From a candidate division TM6 bacterium GW2011_GWF2_37_49 (GTDB taxonomy: Bacteria; Babelota; Babeliae; Babelales; RVW-14), in assembly GCA_000989955.1 (NCBI GenBank), contig LBTE01000012.1, positions 1 to 32,551 of the forward strand: a stretch of 32,551 bases of DNA, written 5' to 3'. The translations under genes and the position numbers were made by a program. This document shows, piece by piece, positions 8,785-17,000 of this stretch. Under the pieces are notes generated by a model. The model searched no databases. It had not been told where the DNA came from and saw only the letters and a list, made by a program, of their open reading frames with translations. Numbering within the stretch: the first letter of the stretch is position 1; each line of letters opens with the position of its first letter.

Positions 8785-8861
8785 GCGCCTGTAGCTCAAT
8801 TGGATAGAGTGTCGGACTTCGAATCCGCAGGTTGCAGGTTCGAGCCCTGCCAGGCGCACCA
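8785..8861 (+). tRNA. tRNA-Arg (anticodon TCG)
   Basis: A complete cloverleaf: acceptor GCGCCTG/CAGGCGC, D-arm TAGCTCAATTGGATAGAG, anticodon loop CTTCGAA giving TCG, and T-arm GCAGG-TTCGAGC-CCTGC. The discriminator is A and the CCA end is encoded. It reads CGN arginine codons, mainly CGA. The anticodon stem has four pairs plus a T-C mismatch at 27-43, a minor oddity. A structured element follows immediately, and a second arginine tRNA lies 126 bases downstream. Confidence 0.96.
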
Positions 8862-8912
8862 GTCTTTGCTCTATCGAGCTACGTCTGGTGCAGTCAGTAT
8901 GAGCGAAGACTG
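8859..8912 (+). repeat. Structured 54-bp post-tRNA element, copy 1
   Basis: Starting at the CCA end of the tRNA, this folds as a 12-bp outer stem (CAGTCTTTGCTC with GAGCGAAGACTG, one G-T pair) enclosing a small hairpin CTGGT-GCA-GTCAG. The same element follows the second tRNA with changes that keep the pairing. The inner segment CTCTATC-GAGCTAC is the reverse complement of the adjacent tRNA D-arm with its loop removed. There is no T-run, so it is not a standard terminator. It may be a dispersed palindromic element or a processing signal. Confidence 0.65.
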
Positions 8913-8987
8913 TCCGGCATAGCTGAAAGAGACGACTGACCTTACCGAGGCCTCAGCGGACTGGCCATCCACTTTTCAATATCATAT

Positions 8988-9064
8988 GTGCCTATAGCTC
9001 AGGTGGATAGAGCGAGCGATTCCTAATCGCTAGGCCACAGGTTCGAGTCCTGTTAGGCACACCA
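8988..9064 (+). tRNA. tRNA-Arg (anticodon CCT)
   Basis: A complete cloverleaf: acceptor GTGCCTA/TAGGCAC, D-arm TAGCTCAGGTGGATAGAG, anticodon stem AGCGA/TCGCT with loop TTCCTAA giving CCT, and T-arm ACAGG-TTCGAGT-CCTGT. The discriminator is A and CCA is encoded. It reads AGG. It lies 126 bases after tRNA-Arg(TCG) on the same strand and shares its downstream element. Tandem duplication of a tRNA-plus-element unit followed by divergence could explain the pair. Confidence 0.96.
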
Positions 9065-9115
9065 GTCTTCGCTCTATCGAGCTACGCCTGGCACAGCCAG
9101 TATTAACGAAGACTG
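9062..9115 (+). repeat. Structured 54-bp post-tRNA element, copy 2
   Basis: This is the second copy of the element after tRNA-Arg(TCG). The outer stem CAGTCTTCG/CGAAGACTG is 9 bp here; the G-T pair of copy 1 is a C-G pair. The inner hairpin CTGGC-ACA-GCCAG has two Watson-Crick pairs where copy 1 has wobbles. A second long-range pairing, TACGCCT with AGGCGTA just downstream (9117-9123), is also possible. The rest of the gap to 9249 shows nothing recognisable. Confidence 0.65.
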
Positions 9116-9249
9116 CTAGGCGTAATTTTGAGGTTGGTACCCGCCTTCGCACACGGCTTTGACACGGCAGACTGAAAGTCAAAAATGATCAGCTCTTCAT
9201 TCAAGATCAAAGGTTCGTTTTGAAATGCTTAGTTCTGCTTTATAATCTT

Positions 9250-9744
9250 TTAATACATTTCTACATTTGGGACATCGATCCCAAAGCTATTTAATTTTTC
9301 TATATCGGCTTCAGGTACAACAAAACCTTTTGATATTAAGTGTTTAATTATTGCTTTTGCATGACATCTTACTGAATAGCCATTGGCTGGCTCACCTCGT
9401 TTTGCATACTCTGATAGCAGTTTTAAACACACAATATAAATATTTTTTAGACAAGCATTTTTATCAATCAATTCCAATAGTTTGTAGGTTTTTTTTGTTA
9501 AAACATTATAATTTATCGCATCATTATAAAATAAGTTTTGGGTTATTGCTGACCAAAGTTGATCGACTCCTATGTTGATATCATTTGATGGTGTATCTTT
9601 TATCAATTTTTTAAATTGACTTGATTTTACATTTTGATCCATAAAGGCATTAATTATTTGTTCATTATCTATAATTTTTGCGTTTGCATACGCCAAGATT
9701 GATATCACAAAAAAGCCTAACGAAAAAATTGAAATCGTTCTCAT
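9250..9744 (-). CDS. Small secreted protein of unknown function
   Basis: I do not recognise this 164-residue protein. It has a good signal peptide (MRTISIF, hydrophobic core to about residue 18, cleavage near AYANA). The mature part is acidic-helical, with about three cysteines in a CLKNIYIVCLKLL-like stretch. The ribosome-binding site GGGGAATTAAT precedes ATG. It stands alone and points away from the Nudix gene, in an accessory region bordered by repeat copies. Size and export signal suit a lineage-specific secreted factor, without further evidence. Confidence 0.65.
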   Translation of the reverse strand: MRTISIFSLGFFVISILAYANAKIIDNEQIINAFMDQNVKSSQFKKLIKDTPSNDINIGVDQLWSAITQNLFYNDAINYNVLTKKTYKLLELIDKNACLKNIYIVCLKLLSEYAKRGEPANGYSVRCHAKAIIKHLISKGFVVPEADIEKLNSFGIDVPNVEMY

Positions 9745-10166
9745 ATTAATTCCCCTTATCCCACAACACGCTAATGAAAATATTTTCTACATTAATTGTA
9801 TCGAATGGGTGAGGCGGGAATCAAGGATCGAAAAAATTATTATTGGTGGGGCCGAATTGCTCCATTTTTTGTTATTTCCTTTTTTTTCGTTCGGCAACCC
9901 GCTTCTGGTCGATTCTAACCGGCGAAGTTATAAAATTTATCGATTTCTTGGCATAGGGCATCGGAGCGAGGTTTTAGATTGGCATAGCTTGTGTATGGCC
10001 GTGTAAATGCATATTTTGGCCAAAAAACTTTTTGATAAAATATTTGATCTGGTTGACATATAGATTCGAAAAAATGACTGCATAAATTTTATGTGCTAAC
10101 CTACGTACAGGTGTCGGTCGACTTTAAATTTGGAATACCTAATTATAGTTTAGATTTGGAATCTTT
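9745..10166. other. Divergent intergenic region containing repeat copy 1
   Basis: This 422-base gap lies between the divergent secreted orphan (-) and the Nudix gene (+). About 9840-10147 is a repeat-family copy. The Nudix promoter must lie inside or right after the repeat. TTGACA occurs at 10053-10058, but the nearest -10-like hexamer is 22 bases away, too far for a normal sigma-70 promoter. The Nudix ribosome-binding site is GGAA shortly before ATG. Confidence 0.45.
9840..10147 (-). repeat. Dispersed repeat family, copy 1 (decayed reading frame)
   Basis: It aligns over nearly its full length with the copy ending at 13150. On the minus strand an ATG at 10059 opens MSTRSNILSKSF, followed by CIYTAIHKLCQSK. 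The other copy has CIYTAIHQLCQSK, and four of the codon differences there are silent third-position changes. A one-base insertion then shifts the frame. It resumes as CQEIDKFYNFAG, a stop, and EITKNG, ending at TAA (9842-9840). Homology continues upstream of the ATG to 10147, with a stop shared by both copies. I read it as a decayed gene copy; a non-coding repeat is possible. Confidence 0.55.
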
Positions 10167-10628
10167 ATGAAAAAAAACAACTCGTACGTTGTTAATGTTG
10201 AAGCTGCAATATTTAAGCAAGATAAATGGCTGATGGGTAAGCGTAGCGATCAAGAAAATCATGCAGCTGGCCTTTATTCCATGATAGGTGGTAAAGTTGA
10301 GAACGCTCAAAATGATAATAATATCTTGGAATCAACACTCAAACGTGAAGTCATCGAAGAAGTTGGAATTACTGTTTGTGATGATATTTACTACGTAAAA
10401 AGTAGTTCTTTTATTGCTGATTTTGGATCTACTGTCATCGATATTGTGCTGCTTTGTCGTTATAATGGTGGAGAACCGAGAGCTCTGCAGCCCGAGGAGT
10501 TATCGGCTGTTGCGTGGATGACGATAGATGAAATACTTGCAGATGAAAACATACCCACATACACGAAAGAAAGTTTAAAGATTGCAGAGCGAATGCGGCT
10601 AAAATTGCAAGCCGGAGCTTTATTATGA
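10167..10628 (+). CDS. Nudix hydrolase
   Basis: This 153-residue protein has a single Nudix fold. The Nudix box spans about residues 41-68: GGKVENAQ, then REVIEEVGI, whose R60, E61, E64 and E65 bind metal. The first glutamate of the canonical box is Gln, and the loop before REV is about four residues longer than usual. Substrates are typically nucleoside diphosphates linked to another group, so oxidised-nucleotide clean-up is plausible but unproven. The start lies just beyond repeat copy 1. Its stop overlaps the next gene's start (ATGA), so the two are translationally coupled. Confidence 0.85.
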   Translation: MKKNNSYVVNVEAAIFKQDKWLMGKRSDQENHAAGLYSMIGGKVENAQNDNNILESTLKREVIEEVGITVCDDIYYVKSSSFIADFGSTVIDIVLLCRYNGGEPRALQPEELSAVAWMTIDEILADENIPTYTKESLKIAERMRLKLQAGALL

Positions 10629-11464
10629 TTCCAAGTAGTTCGCTACAAATTGAAACAGTGTCGCTATTTCCCGAGATCAACAAACAACTAATTATTTTAC
10701 TAAAAAGTCTCGATGAAAATGACTGGCATAAGCCTACCGTGCTACCAGGACGAACTGTAAAAGATTTAGCATCACACATTTTGGATGGATCTTTAAGGCG
10801 TTTATCAATGTGCAGAGACAATTACCATGCAAATGGCCCCAAAATTGAGTCTAATGAAGATTTAATAAAATATGTTCAAGCGCTAAATAAAACCTGGATT
10901 GAAGCGACTCATCGACTCAGCCCAATCATACTGATTTCATTTTTAGAATTCTCCGAACAATGGAATTATGAATACTTGAAAACACTTGATCCAAGTGATA
11001 AAGCCAAATTTCCCGTAACGTGGGCCGGTGAATTTGAATCACAAAATTGGTTTGATATCGCAAGAGAATACACCGAAAAATGGCATCATCAAATGCAAAT
11101 TAGACTGGCCGTAAATAAGCCAGGAATAAATTCAAGTGAATTATTTTATCCTGCAATCGACACATTTATGAAAGGCGTGCCACATGTTTTCAAAGATACA
11201 AATGCTGACCTAAATTGTGGAATTGAGATCCATATTATTGGCAATGGTGGAGGGTTTTGGTTTCTCGAAAAAACAGAGACTCAATGGCAGTTTGTTAAAA
11301 ATTTAAAAAATGCGCCTGACGCCAAAATTAAAATGTCAGATGACACGGCATGGCAGCTATTTACCGACAGTATCTCAAAGGATGTTGCCGCAAAATCGAT
11401 TAGTATTACTGGGAACAAATTATTGGGCGAAGCTATCTTGAACACAAGGACAGTACTCCGCTGA
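10625..11464 (+). CDS. DinB/MDMPI-type metal-binding protein (maleylpyruvate isomerase N-terminal domain family)
   Basis: The 279-residue protein combines an N-terminal four-helix DinB-like domain (residues about 8-165) with a C-terminal alpha/beta domain (about 170-279) resembling the SCP2-like half of such proteins. Expected metal-ligand histidines are H51 in LASHILDG and H154/H155 in REYTEKWHHQMQIRLA. PGRTVKDLASHI is a typical family motif. Characterised members are thiol-dependent transferases or isomerases, often using mycothiol or bacillithiol; the thiol and substrate here are unknown. It overlaps the Nudix gene by 4 bases (ATGA). This two-gene unit lies between repeat copies 1 and 2, suggesting an accessory module. 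Confidence 0.78.
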   Translation: MIPSSSLQIETVSLFPEINKQLIILLKSLDENDWHKPTVLPGRTVKDLASHILDGSLRRLSMCRDNYHANGPKIESNEDLIKYVQALNKTWIEATHRLSPIILISFLEFSEQWNYEYLKTLDPSDKAKFPVTWAGEFESQNWFDIAREYTEKWHHQMQIRLAVNKPGINSSELFYPAIDTFMKGVPHVFKDTNADLNCGIEIHIIGNGGGFWFLEKTETQWQFVKNLKNAPDAKIKMSDDTAWQLFTDSISKDVAAKSISITGNKLLGEAILNTRTVLR

Positions 11465-11550
11465 GGATATAAATAAAGATCAAAAGAAGCCCTAATGGCT
11501 GGTAAATTTTGCATTTTCTAAACGCAGGATTTATTCCCACCTGACGAAAG

Positions 11551-12540
11551 CTAATGAAGGCTCTTAAGGTTCCCTTTATCCAAACAAACAAAACCGTTTA
11601 TAATGTGACCAGTAATATCAAATCTCATATCGCCATTTTTAAACTCAAACAACCCATACGTATGATTTTGTCGTTTAATTAATTTTTCAGTTAAATTTTC
11701 TATCAAATCTACAACATCAATCGATTTATCGTATAAAAGCAGTGAGGCTAAACATTCAAATGCAACGGCTAAATAATTAGTTTCTTCTTCATATGTAAAC
11801 AGTCGTAGAACATTTCTTACCTTTTCACAAAGAATTGTAAATATTCTTCTTGAATGATCGTTATGATAAACCAATATGAATTTAGATAACCAGTTGTATT
11901 GAAATATGTCATCAAGGCTTGGTACATTTTTTTCAATGTTTTTTATAATTTTATTAATTTGATCATTTAAAAGATCTTTCTTAGGATCTAAAATACTCAA
12001 AGCCATCAGCACCTCACCTAATTCAAATTGTGGCTCTAGTTCGTCTATTTGTTGATAAAGAGTCTCTGTGATCTGTTTAATATCATTTTCATACTTCACA
12101 TTTGAAAACGTTCTCAAAAGCAATGCTAAAAAGGCTGATGCTTGTCGCATAGATGATGGATTTTTTTTATATATTGATAAATACCAATCTGCATTTTCAT
12201 TGATTTTATTTAGGACATTAGAATTAATCCCGTATACAGATTTTTCACGAGCATAAAAATGCAATTGTAGCTGCATTATGTCGTACATTGTTGCAATATT
12301 TCTTACATATTCAGTTTTATCGATTACAACGTGATTTTTTTTAATCGCGTATGGAATGAAATCTTTATAATATTGATTAACAAAGTCCTTGATACCACCT
12401 ATTAAACAGAGCACTCGTTCATCGTGCGAGAATGAATCCAAATCAGATATCGATTTTGTTTTTACTGCCATTTTATATAAATAAAAATTTGATAGCATTA
12501 AGCCAAATGCGATGCAAAAAAATAAATATAACTTTCTCAT
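11551..12540 (-). CDS. Membrane-anchored or secreted helical protein of unknown function
   Basis: The 329-residue protein starts with a hydrophobic segment (about residues 3-24, no clear cleavage motif), so it is a signal anchor or signal peptide. The rest is helical, with regularly spaced helices and a C-terminal GLFEFKNGDMRFDITGHIIN. That kind of motif occurs in alpha/alpha-toroid folds, but the resemblance is weak. I do not recognise the family. The ribosome-binding site AGGGATG precedes ATG. It is a single minus-strand gene in the accessory region, tail-to-tail with the MDMPI gene and divergent from the DUF4160 gene. Confidence 0.65.
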   Translation of the reverse strand: MRKLYLFFCIAFGLMLSNFYLYKMAVKTKSISDLDSFSHDERVLCLIGGIKDFVNQYYKDFIPYAIKKNHVVIDKTEYVRNIATMYDIMQLQLHFYAREKSVYGINSNVLNKINENADWYLSIYKKNPSSMRQASAFLALLLRTFSNVKYENDIKQITETLYQQIDELEPQFELGEVLMALSILDPKKDLLNDQINKIIKNIEKNVPSLDDIFQYNWLSKFILVYHNDHSRRIFTILCEKVRNVLRLFTYEEETNYLAVAFECLASLLLYDKSIDVVDLIENLTEKLIKRQNHTYGLFEFKNGDMRFDITGHIINGFVCLDKGNLKSLH

Positions 12541-13156
12541 AGTTTTTCATCCCTTTTTTAATGATTGTATTATTAAATTGCGGCAGGTGGTTTCCAGCCT
12601 TTTTACTATGTTTGAAAAATACCAACAATTTCTTGAATGCTTTCACGCTATTTTCGAAAAGTGTATACAATGAAAATAACGTAATTAATTGTTTCAAGCA
12701 AGAGAGATGGCCGGGTTAAGTTTTGACGACAAAATGGATTGTTGTTGGCATAAATAAACCAAAGACAAAAGTTCTAAAATAATCCTGTTAGGCAGACTCC
12801 TTAAAAACCCCATAAATCAGCCACATTTGCGTACCATCCAACCCCCGTCCAATTCAAGTCCTTCAAGTCTGTAGCCACTTTTCGTTATTTCCATTTTTTT
12901 CGCTCGGCAACACGCTTCCAGTCGTTGCTTACCGGCGGATTTGTAAAATTTGTCGATTTCTTGGCAGAGGGCATGGGTGCATGGTTTAGATTGGCATAGT
13001 TGATGTATAGCAGTATAAATGCATGTTTTGTCCTAGACCAATTTTCGATAAAATATTTGATCGGTTGGCGTCTAAATTCAAAAAAAATGACTGTATAATT
13101 TTTATATGCTAGTCTATATACATGTGTCGGTCGACTTTAAATTGGAATACCAAATT
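12541..13156. other. Divergent intergenic region containing repeat copy 2
   Basis: The 616-base gap separates the helical orphan (-) from the DUF4160 gene (+). About 12817-13150 is repeat copy 2, which reaches almost to the DUF4160 start codon. TATAAT at 13094-13099 is a fair -10 for the DUF4160 gene, but only weak -35 matches lie at proper spacing. The first 270 bases show no gene, RNA or repeat that I recognise. Confidence 0.45.
12817..13150 (-). pseudogene. Dispersed repeat family, copy 2 (longest open frame of the family)
   Basis: The minus strand keeps 71 sense codons open from 13032 to a TGA at 12819-12817, without a start codon at the front. It reads CIYTAIHQLCQSK, then IDKFYKSAGKQRLEACC, then MEITKSGYRLEGLEL. 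The last 26 codons match copy 3 (13868-13791) codon for codon without gaps, including the TGA stop, with silent changes such as ACG/ACA and AGA/AGG. Upstream homology with copy 1 continues to about 13150. A TAG and compensating one-base indels separate it from the MST... beginning seen in copy 1. I interpret it as a decayed gene; no known family comes to mind. Confidence 0.5.
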
Positions 13157-13399
13157 ATGAGTCCAACAGTTTTTAGATATAAAAAATATCGGTTTTATTT
13201 CTTCTCTCGTGAGGAGAACAGAATGCACGTTCATATCGCATCGCCTGATGGGGAAGTGAAATTTTGGATTGAGCCTCTCGTTGCCCTTGCAGATTACAAA
13301 GGTCTGACCAAGCGCGAATTAGGGGAACTCGAAAAGGTAGTTAAAGATCATGTCAAAGACATTACAGAAGCGTGGAAAAAGCACAGCTGCGGCCGTTGA
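13157..13399 (+). CDS. DUF4160 family protein
   Basis: This 80-residue protein matches the DUF4160 pattern: YRFYFFSREENRMHVHI, a short beta segment GEVKFWIEP, then a helical tail of LTKRELGELEKVV type. I chose ATG at 13157, not the upstream ATG at 13106, because the family begins with a short SPTVFRYK-like lead. The 17 extra codons lie in the upstream repeat and look non-coding. GGAA lies 11 bases before the start. DUF4160 genes are usually paired with DUF2442 genes, as here, and such pairs are suspected, not proven, to be toxin-antitoxin modules. The 3' end overlaps the partner by 50 bases. Confidence 0.82.
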   Translation: MSPTVFRYKKYRFYFFSREENRMHVHIASPDGEVKFWIEPLVALADYKGLTKRELGELEKVVKDHVKDITEAWKKHSCGR

Positions 13400-13619
13400 G
13401 ATAAACATTATTTCTAAAAAGGGATTTTGGATTTCTGTAAACGAACAGGAATTTTTCCTTCCGTTTTCCGAATATCCCTGGTTCCGTAAGGCAACAATCG
13501 AGCAAATTTATGATTTACAGCTTCTTCATGGAGACCATCTTTATTGGAAAAATTTGGATGTTGATCTTGACGTGAATTCTCTCAAAAATCCAGAGGCTTA
13601 TCCTCTAAAGTTTTATTGA
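13350..13619 (+). CDS. DUF2442 family protein, partner of DUF4160
   Basis: This 89-residue protein carries the DUF2442 core: ISKKGFWISVNEQEFFLPF, then FPWF-type YPWFRKATIEQI, LLHGDHLYWKNLDVDLDV and SLKNPEAYPL at the end. It starts inside the DUF4160 gene with a 50-base overlap in another frame. The real start could be slightly later, but no ATG follows before the core. In other genomes this protein sits with DUF4160 as a two-gene cassette with toxin-antitoxin-like distribution. A 15-base palindrome (CATGAAAATTTCATG, 13639-13653) follows the stop. Confidence 0.82.
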   Translation: MSKTLQKRGKSTAAAVEINIISKKGFWISVNEQEFFLPFSEYPWFRKATIEQIYDLQLLHGDHLYWKNLDVDLDVNSLKNPEAYPLKFY

Positions 13620-14061
13620 TATATTCTCAATGCAAATTCATGAAAATTTCATGTATATAACCGGAGATTTATAAAGACATTTATCAGCAAATAAATATTG
13701 CTTAACAAAATCTACTGCTTAAAAACGGCCTGAACTAATTGTATATATTCCTGACGTTTTACTTCCCAAGCAATATTTACCAGACCTAAATCAGCCACTT
13801 TTGACTACATTCAAAACCTCTGTCTGTTCGAGCCTTTCAAACCTGCAGCCATTTTTTGTTATTTTCATTTTTTTTGCTCGATAATCACGACCCAATCACT
13901 GCTCGCCGGCGGGGTCTAAAAAATTATCATTTTCTTTGCAGCTCTGATGAATAGCCGCATGCGAGAAACCATAGTCGATGTATCAACCTACCTATGCATG
14001 TTTTGGAATGGAGCAGCGTTTGGTAGATGTTAAAATTAGAATGGTATTATAAGGTCACAAC
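13620..14061. other. Convergent intergenic region containing repeat copy 3
   Basis: The gap lies between the 3' ends of the DUF2442 gene (+) and the giant gene (-). It holds the palindrome at 13639-13653 and, from about 13791 to 14010, repeat copy 3. No terminator with a T-run and no RNA gene is seen. Confidence 0.5.
13791..14010 (-). repeat. Dispersed repeat family, copy 3 (degenerate)
   Basis: Its last 26 codons on the minus strand (13868-13791) read MKITKNGCRFERLEQ and end in TGA. They align without a gap to the equivalent codons of copy 2. Upstream is a 20-base word (13914-13933, minus strand) identical to 29473-29492 in the plus-strand copy C. Farther upstream IHRLW parallels IHQLC. Stops at several points show that it is not functional. 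Copies 2 and 3 are direct repeats around the DUF4160-DUF2442 pair. Confidence 0.55.
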
Positions 14062-17000
14062 TTAGGTTAATATATTTAAAAGCGCAGCTTTATCTTCTTG
14101 CTCAATCTTTTCAATATTTTGAATATTTTTATTTATTATTTCCAAGATTGCAGTTTTATTTTTACCTGAAAGTTGAATAAATTGGTTGCTCCACTCAGTA
14201 TAAAGCTCTGATACAATGTCGATCACTTGCTGCTTAGCTCGATCTTCAAAATCGGCTGTATGATATGAATCTATAGTTTGTGTAGCCGCATGTAGCAATT
14301 CATGCACTATTACGCCGCAATCAACACCTCTGCGAATACCAAACAAAATATCGTGTGCAGCATTATTCTTAACATTTTGATATTGACCTTCAACCAAGGC
14401 CTGCGCCATTTTTAATATATTGGTTATCAGCATCGGCTTGATAGGTGAAATCACAATTTTATTAGACTGTTTTAAATAATAACCAAGCACGCCTTCAGAG
14501 CAATGTTCTAATGCTATTTTTGGAGCTTTATCTTTCAATTTATTAAGTTTAAAATAAGAAATTGAGTAAGCAGTCAATACATCATTTAGAACAGAATTTA
14601 AATCTTTCAACGAAATTCTTGAAAATTGATTTTTATGCTTAGCCACAATTTCTAAAGATTTCTTTTCTTCTCCTCTTTTTTTTAATTTTAAATGAACTTG
14701 TCCAATTTTGGATTCAAACCATGGAACAACAACACCATGAATTAGAGCCGAAGGTGCATACTCTGCACATAAAATCTGAGACTTCCATTCACTGAATAAT
14801 TTGTTTAATTCAGTCGCAAGTTGTTCTTTTTGATTTTCGCAAAAACTTTCGTATCCAACGTCGGTCAAGCCCACATCCGCAAAAGCTTTATTGACGATAG
14901 ACTGATATCTTGCCTGCATAGATTCAATGTTTTGCACTAAGCCATTTTTATACTCTTTGTTAATAAAATCAAAAAAGTTTTTTTGTTGCTGACTCAAATT
15001 TTTCTTAGCCACCAAAGATTGGTAATTGCAGAAAAAGTCTCGCTTATCTAAAATTTTATGATCTAAATAATTAGCAACTTCACACTTATCAAGTCTAAGC
15101 TGGGCAAAATCACTTAGTTTACTGTTAAGGTGCGTAAAAATCGACCCCAAGAAATTTAGATCGTTTTGATGTTGTTCAAGTGTATAAATATAAAACACCT
15201 CCAATAAACACTCGTTTAAGCTTTGCTTTATTTCATGTGAAATATTCAGCCTAGTTCTGCTCTGGACAGGCTGATACGTCCCTAATTCAAAATTTATTAT
15301 TAAACCAGAGTTGATACCAGAAATAAAATTTTGCGGCAACAAGGCCATCTCATGAGCAACCGGAGACAAAGGTCGAAACGGAACACCGCCTGTCGTTAAA
15401 TAGCTCGGCAGTGAAGAATTTTCACGCTTATAAACCTTAAACAATATTTTTTCGTGCATTTTATGTTGATACAATAAATCATGTTCAGAAAAATTATTCA
15501 ATAACTCGTTTTTAAAATAAACCTTTATATTTTTTTGTTGTTCATCAATTAAAACGTTTGTAGATCCAACACAATTTTTCAAAAAATCTTTGGCTGCAAC
15601 CAAACTAACCAATGCGTCTGATCGCTTTTTTTCGTTAAATAAAATTTCAAATTTTGTTCCCCAAAAATTCTGCCACTGACCGTCAACTTTGTGTTGGACG
15701 CAGATAAGATCAAGGTCATCAACAAGCCCTTCATCATTTCTGTGAGGCGTGATATGCAAAACAAAAATTTTATTTGGATCACTGATTAATCGAGTAGTCA
15801 CAACCACAAACTTTGAGTCCTGAAAAATTTTGAATGTACCGTTGCCCATATCGCCAATATTGCCTTGGGCAGGAGTTTTTCTGCTATAGTCCGGCAAAAC
15901 TAAATCTGCCAACACTGTCTCCATTGAATACATGCCAATAGGATCTTTTTCTTCAAATAAAACCTGTGCAGTGTCAACGGCACTTCCAGAAACGAGGCTT
16001 AAATAAAATTTAATCGAACATAAATCTTCAGATTTGTCAGGCCTTAATGCAAAATTTTGAACAATATTTTGATCTGAATCGTCTTTTAATTTTCTAAAAA
16101 AGCCTTTAATCGCATCAACAGAGTTTTGTAGACATTCAACACTTGCCGCCTCGGCAGCATCTCTTTGGCTGCCAGCCTCAACTGCCTGAGTTATTTTCCA
16201 CGAATCTACGGGCGTTTTGACTTTATGTACTTTTTTAAGCACCGATTTTAAATCATTGCGCAACAGCTCAGCACTTAAACCTTCCCCAGTGAAGTGGGCA
16301 CGCATCAGTTTTCTTAACGTAAAAGGCTTTCTATTTTTAGTCAAAGCTTCAAGCTCGGCAAGATAGCCTTGACGCTCAAAGGTCTTAGAGTCGAATAATG
16401 TACATTTAAGATATTCATAAACGAGTCTGGCTATTGGACTATCTGCAAGGGCTTTTAATCGACTGTCAAATGTAACAAAATTTTCATCACGACATTTTTC
16501 ATAAAAATCTGAAATCGTGAAAACATCAACCTTTTCATGAATATAGCGCTGAACAAGGTCTTTTATTTGAACAATAAAAGATAGAAATTGTGAGTCAGTC
16601 TGTTTATTTACTCTATCTTTAATAAGACTTAAATTATTATCGATCATCAAAATCTGTAGCACAAAAACAAGATCTTGCGCTTCTTGCGCCAAATCAATAA
16701 TTTGACAAATTATCGCAAGCCTTCGATCAGCATTCACTTCTGACAATGAATAAAAAAACTTGGCAAGAATCGACAAAACAGTGTTTGATGTTATGAGTGG
16801 AAGATAAAGTTGTTTCTGCACAAGCTGAGCAGATCTTAGTTCAATATTTGTTTGCCTTGCAAAGTCATCGATCTGCAACTGCAAAACACGCTCAAAGACT
16901 GGAGGCCTGATGCAAAGAGAATTAAGCATTTCCAGAATCATGCCAACATCTACCTGTGGAGTTGGGTTAATCACATTAATTTTACCACTATGTCCATAAA

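Noticed and set aside
9809..10006. 65-codon plus-strand open frame upstream of the Nudix gene
   Set aside because: It lies across repeat copy 1, whose coding-like signal is on the opposite strand. The corresponding plus-strand frame is not kept in the other copies.
10053..10086. TTGACA plus CATAAA as a sigma-70 promoter for the Nudix gene
   Set aside because: The spacing is 22 bases, outside the normal 16-18. In repeat copy 2 the equivalent spacing is also too long, and TTGACA there reads TTGGCG.
13106..13156. Earlier ATG for the DUF4160 gene
   Set aside because: The 17 extra codons lie in the repeat and do not match the family; ATG at 13157 fits the usual N-terminus.
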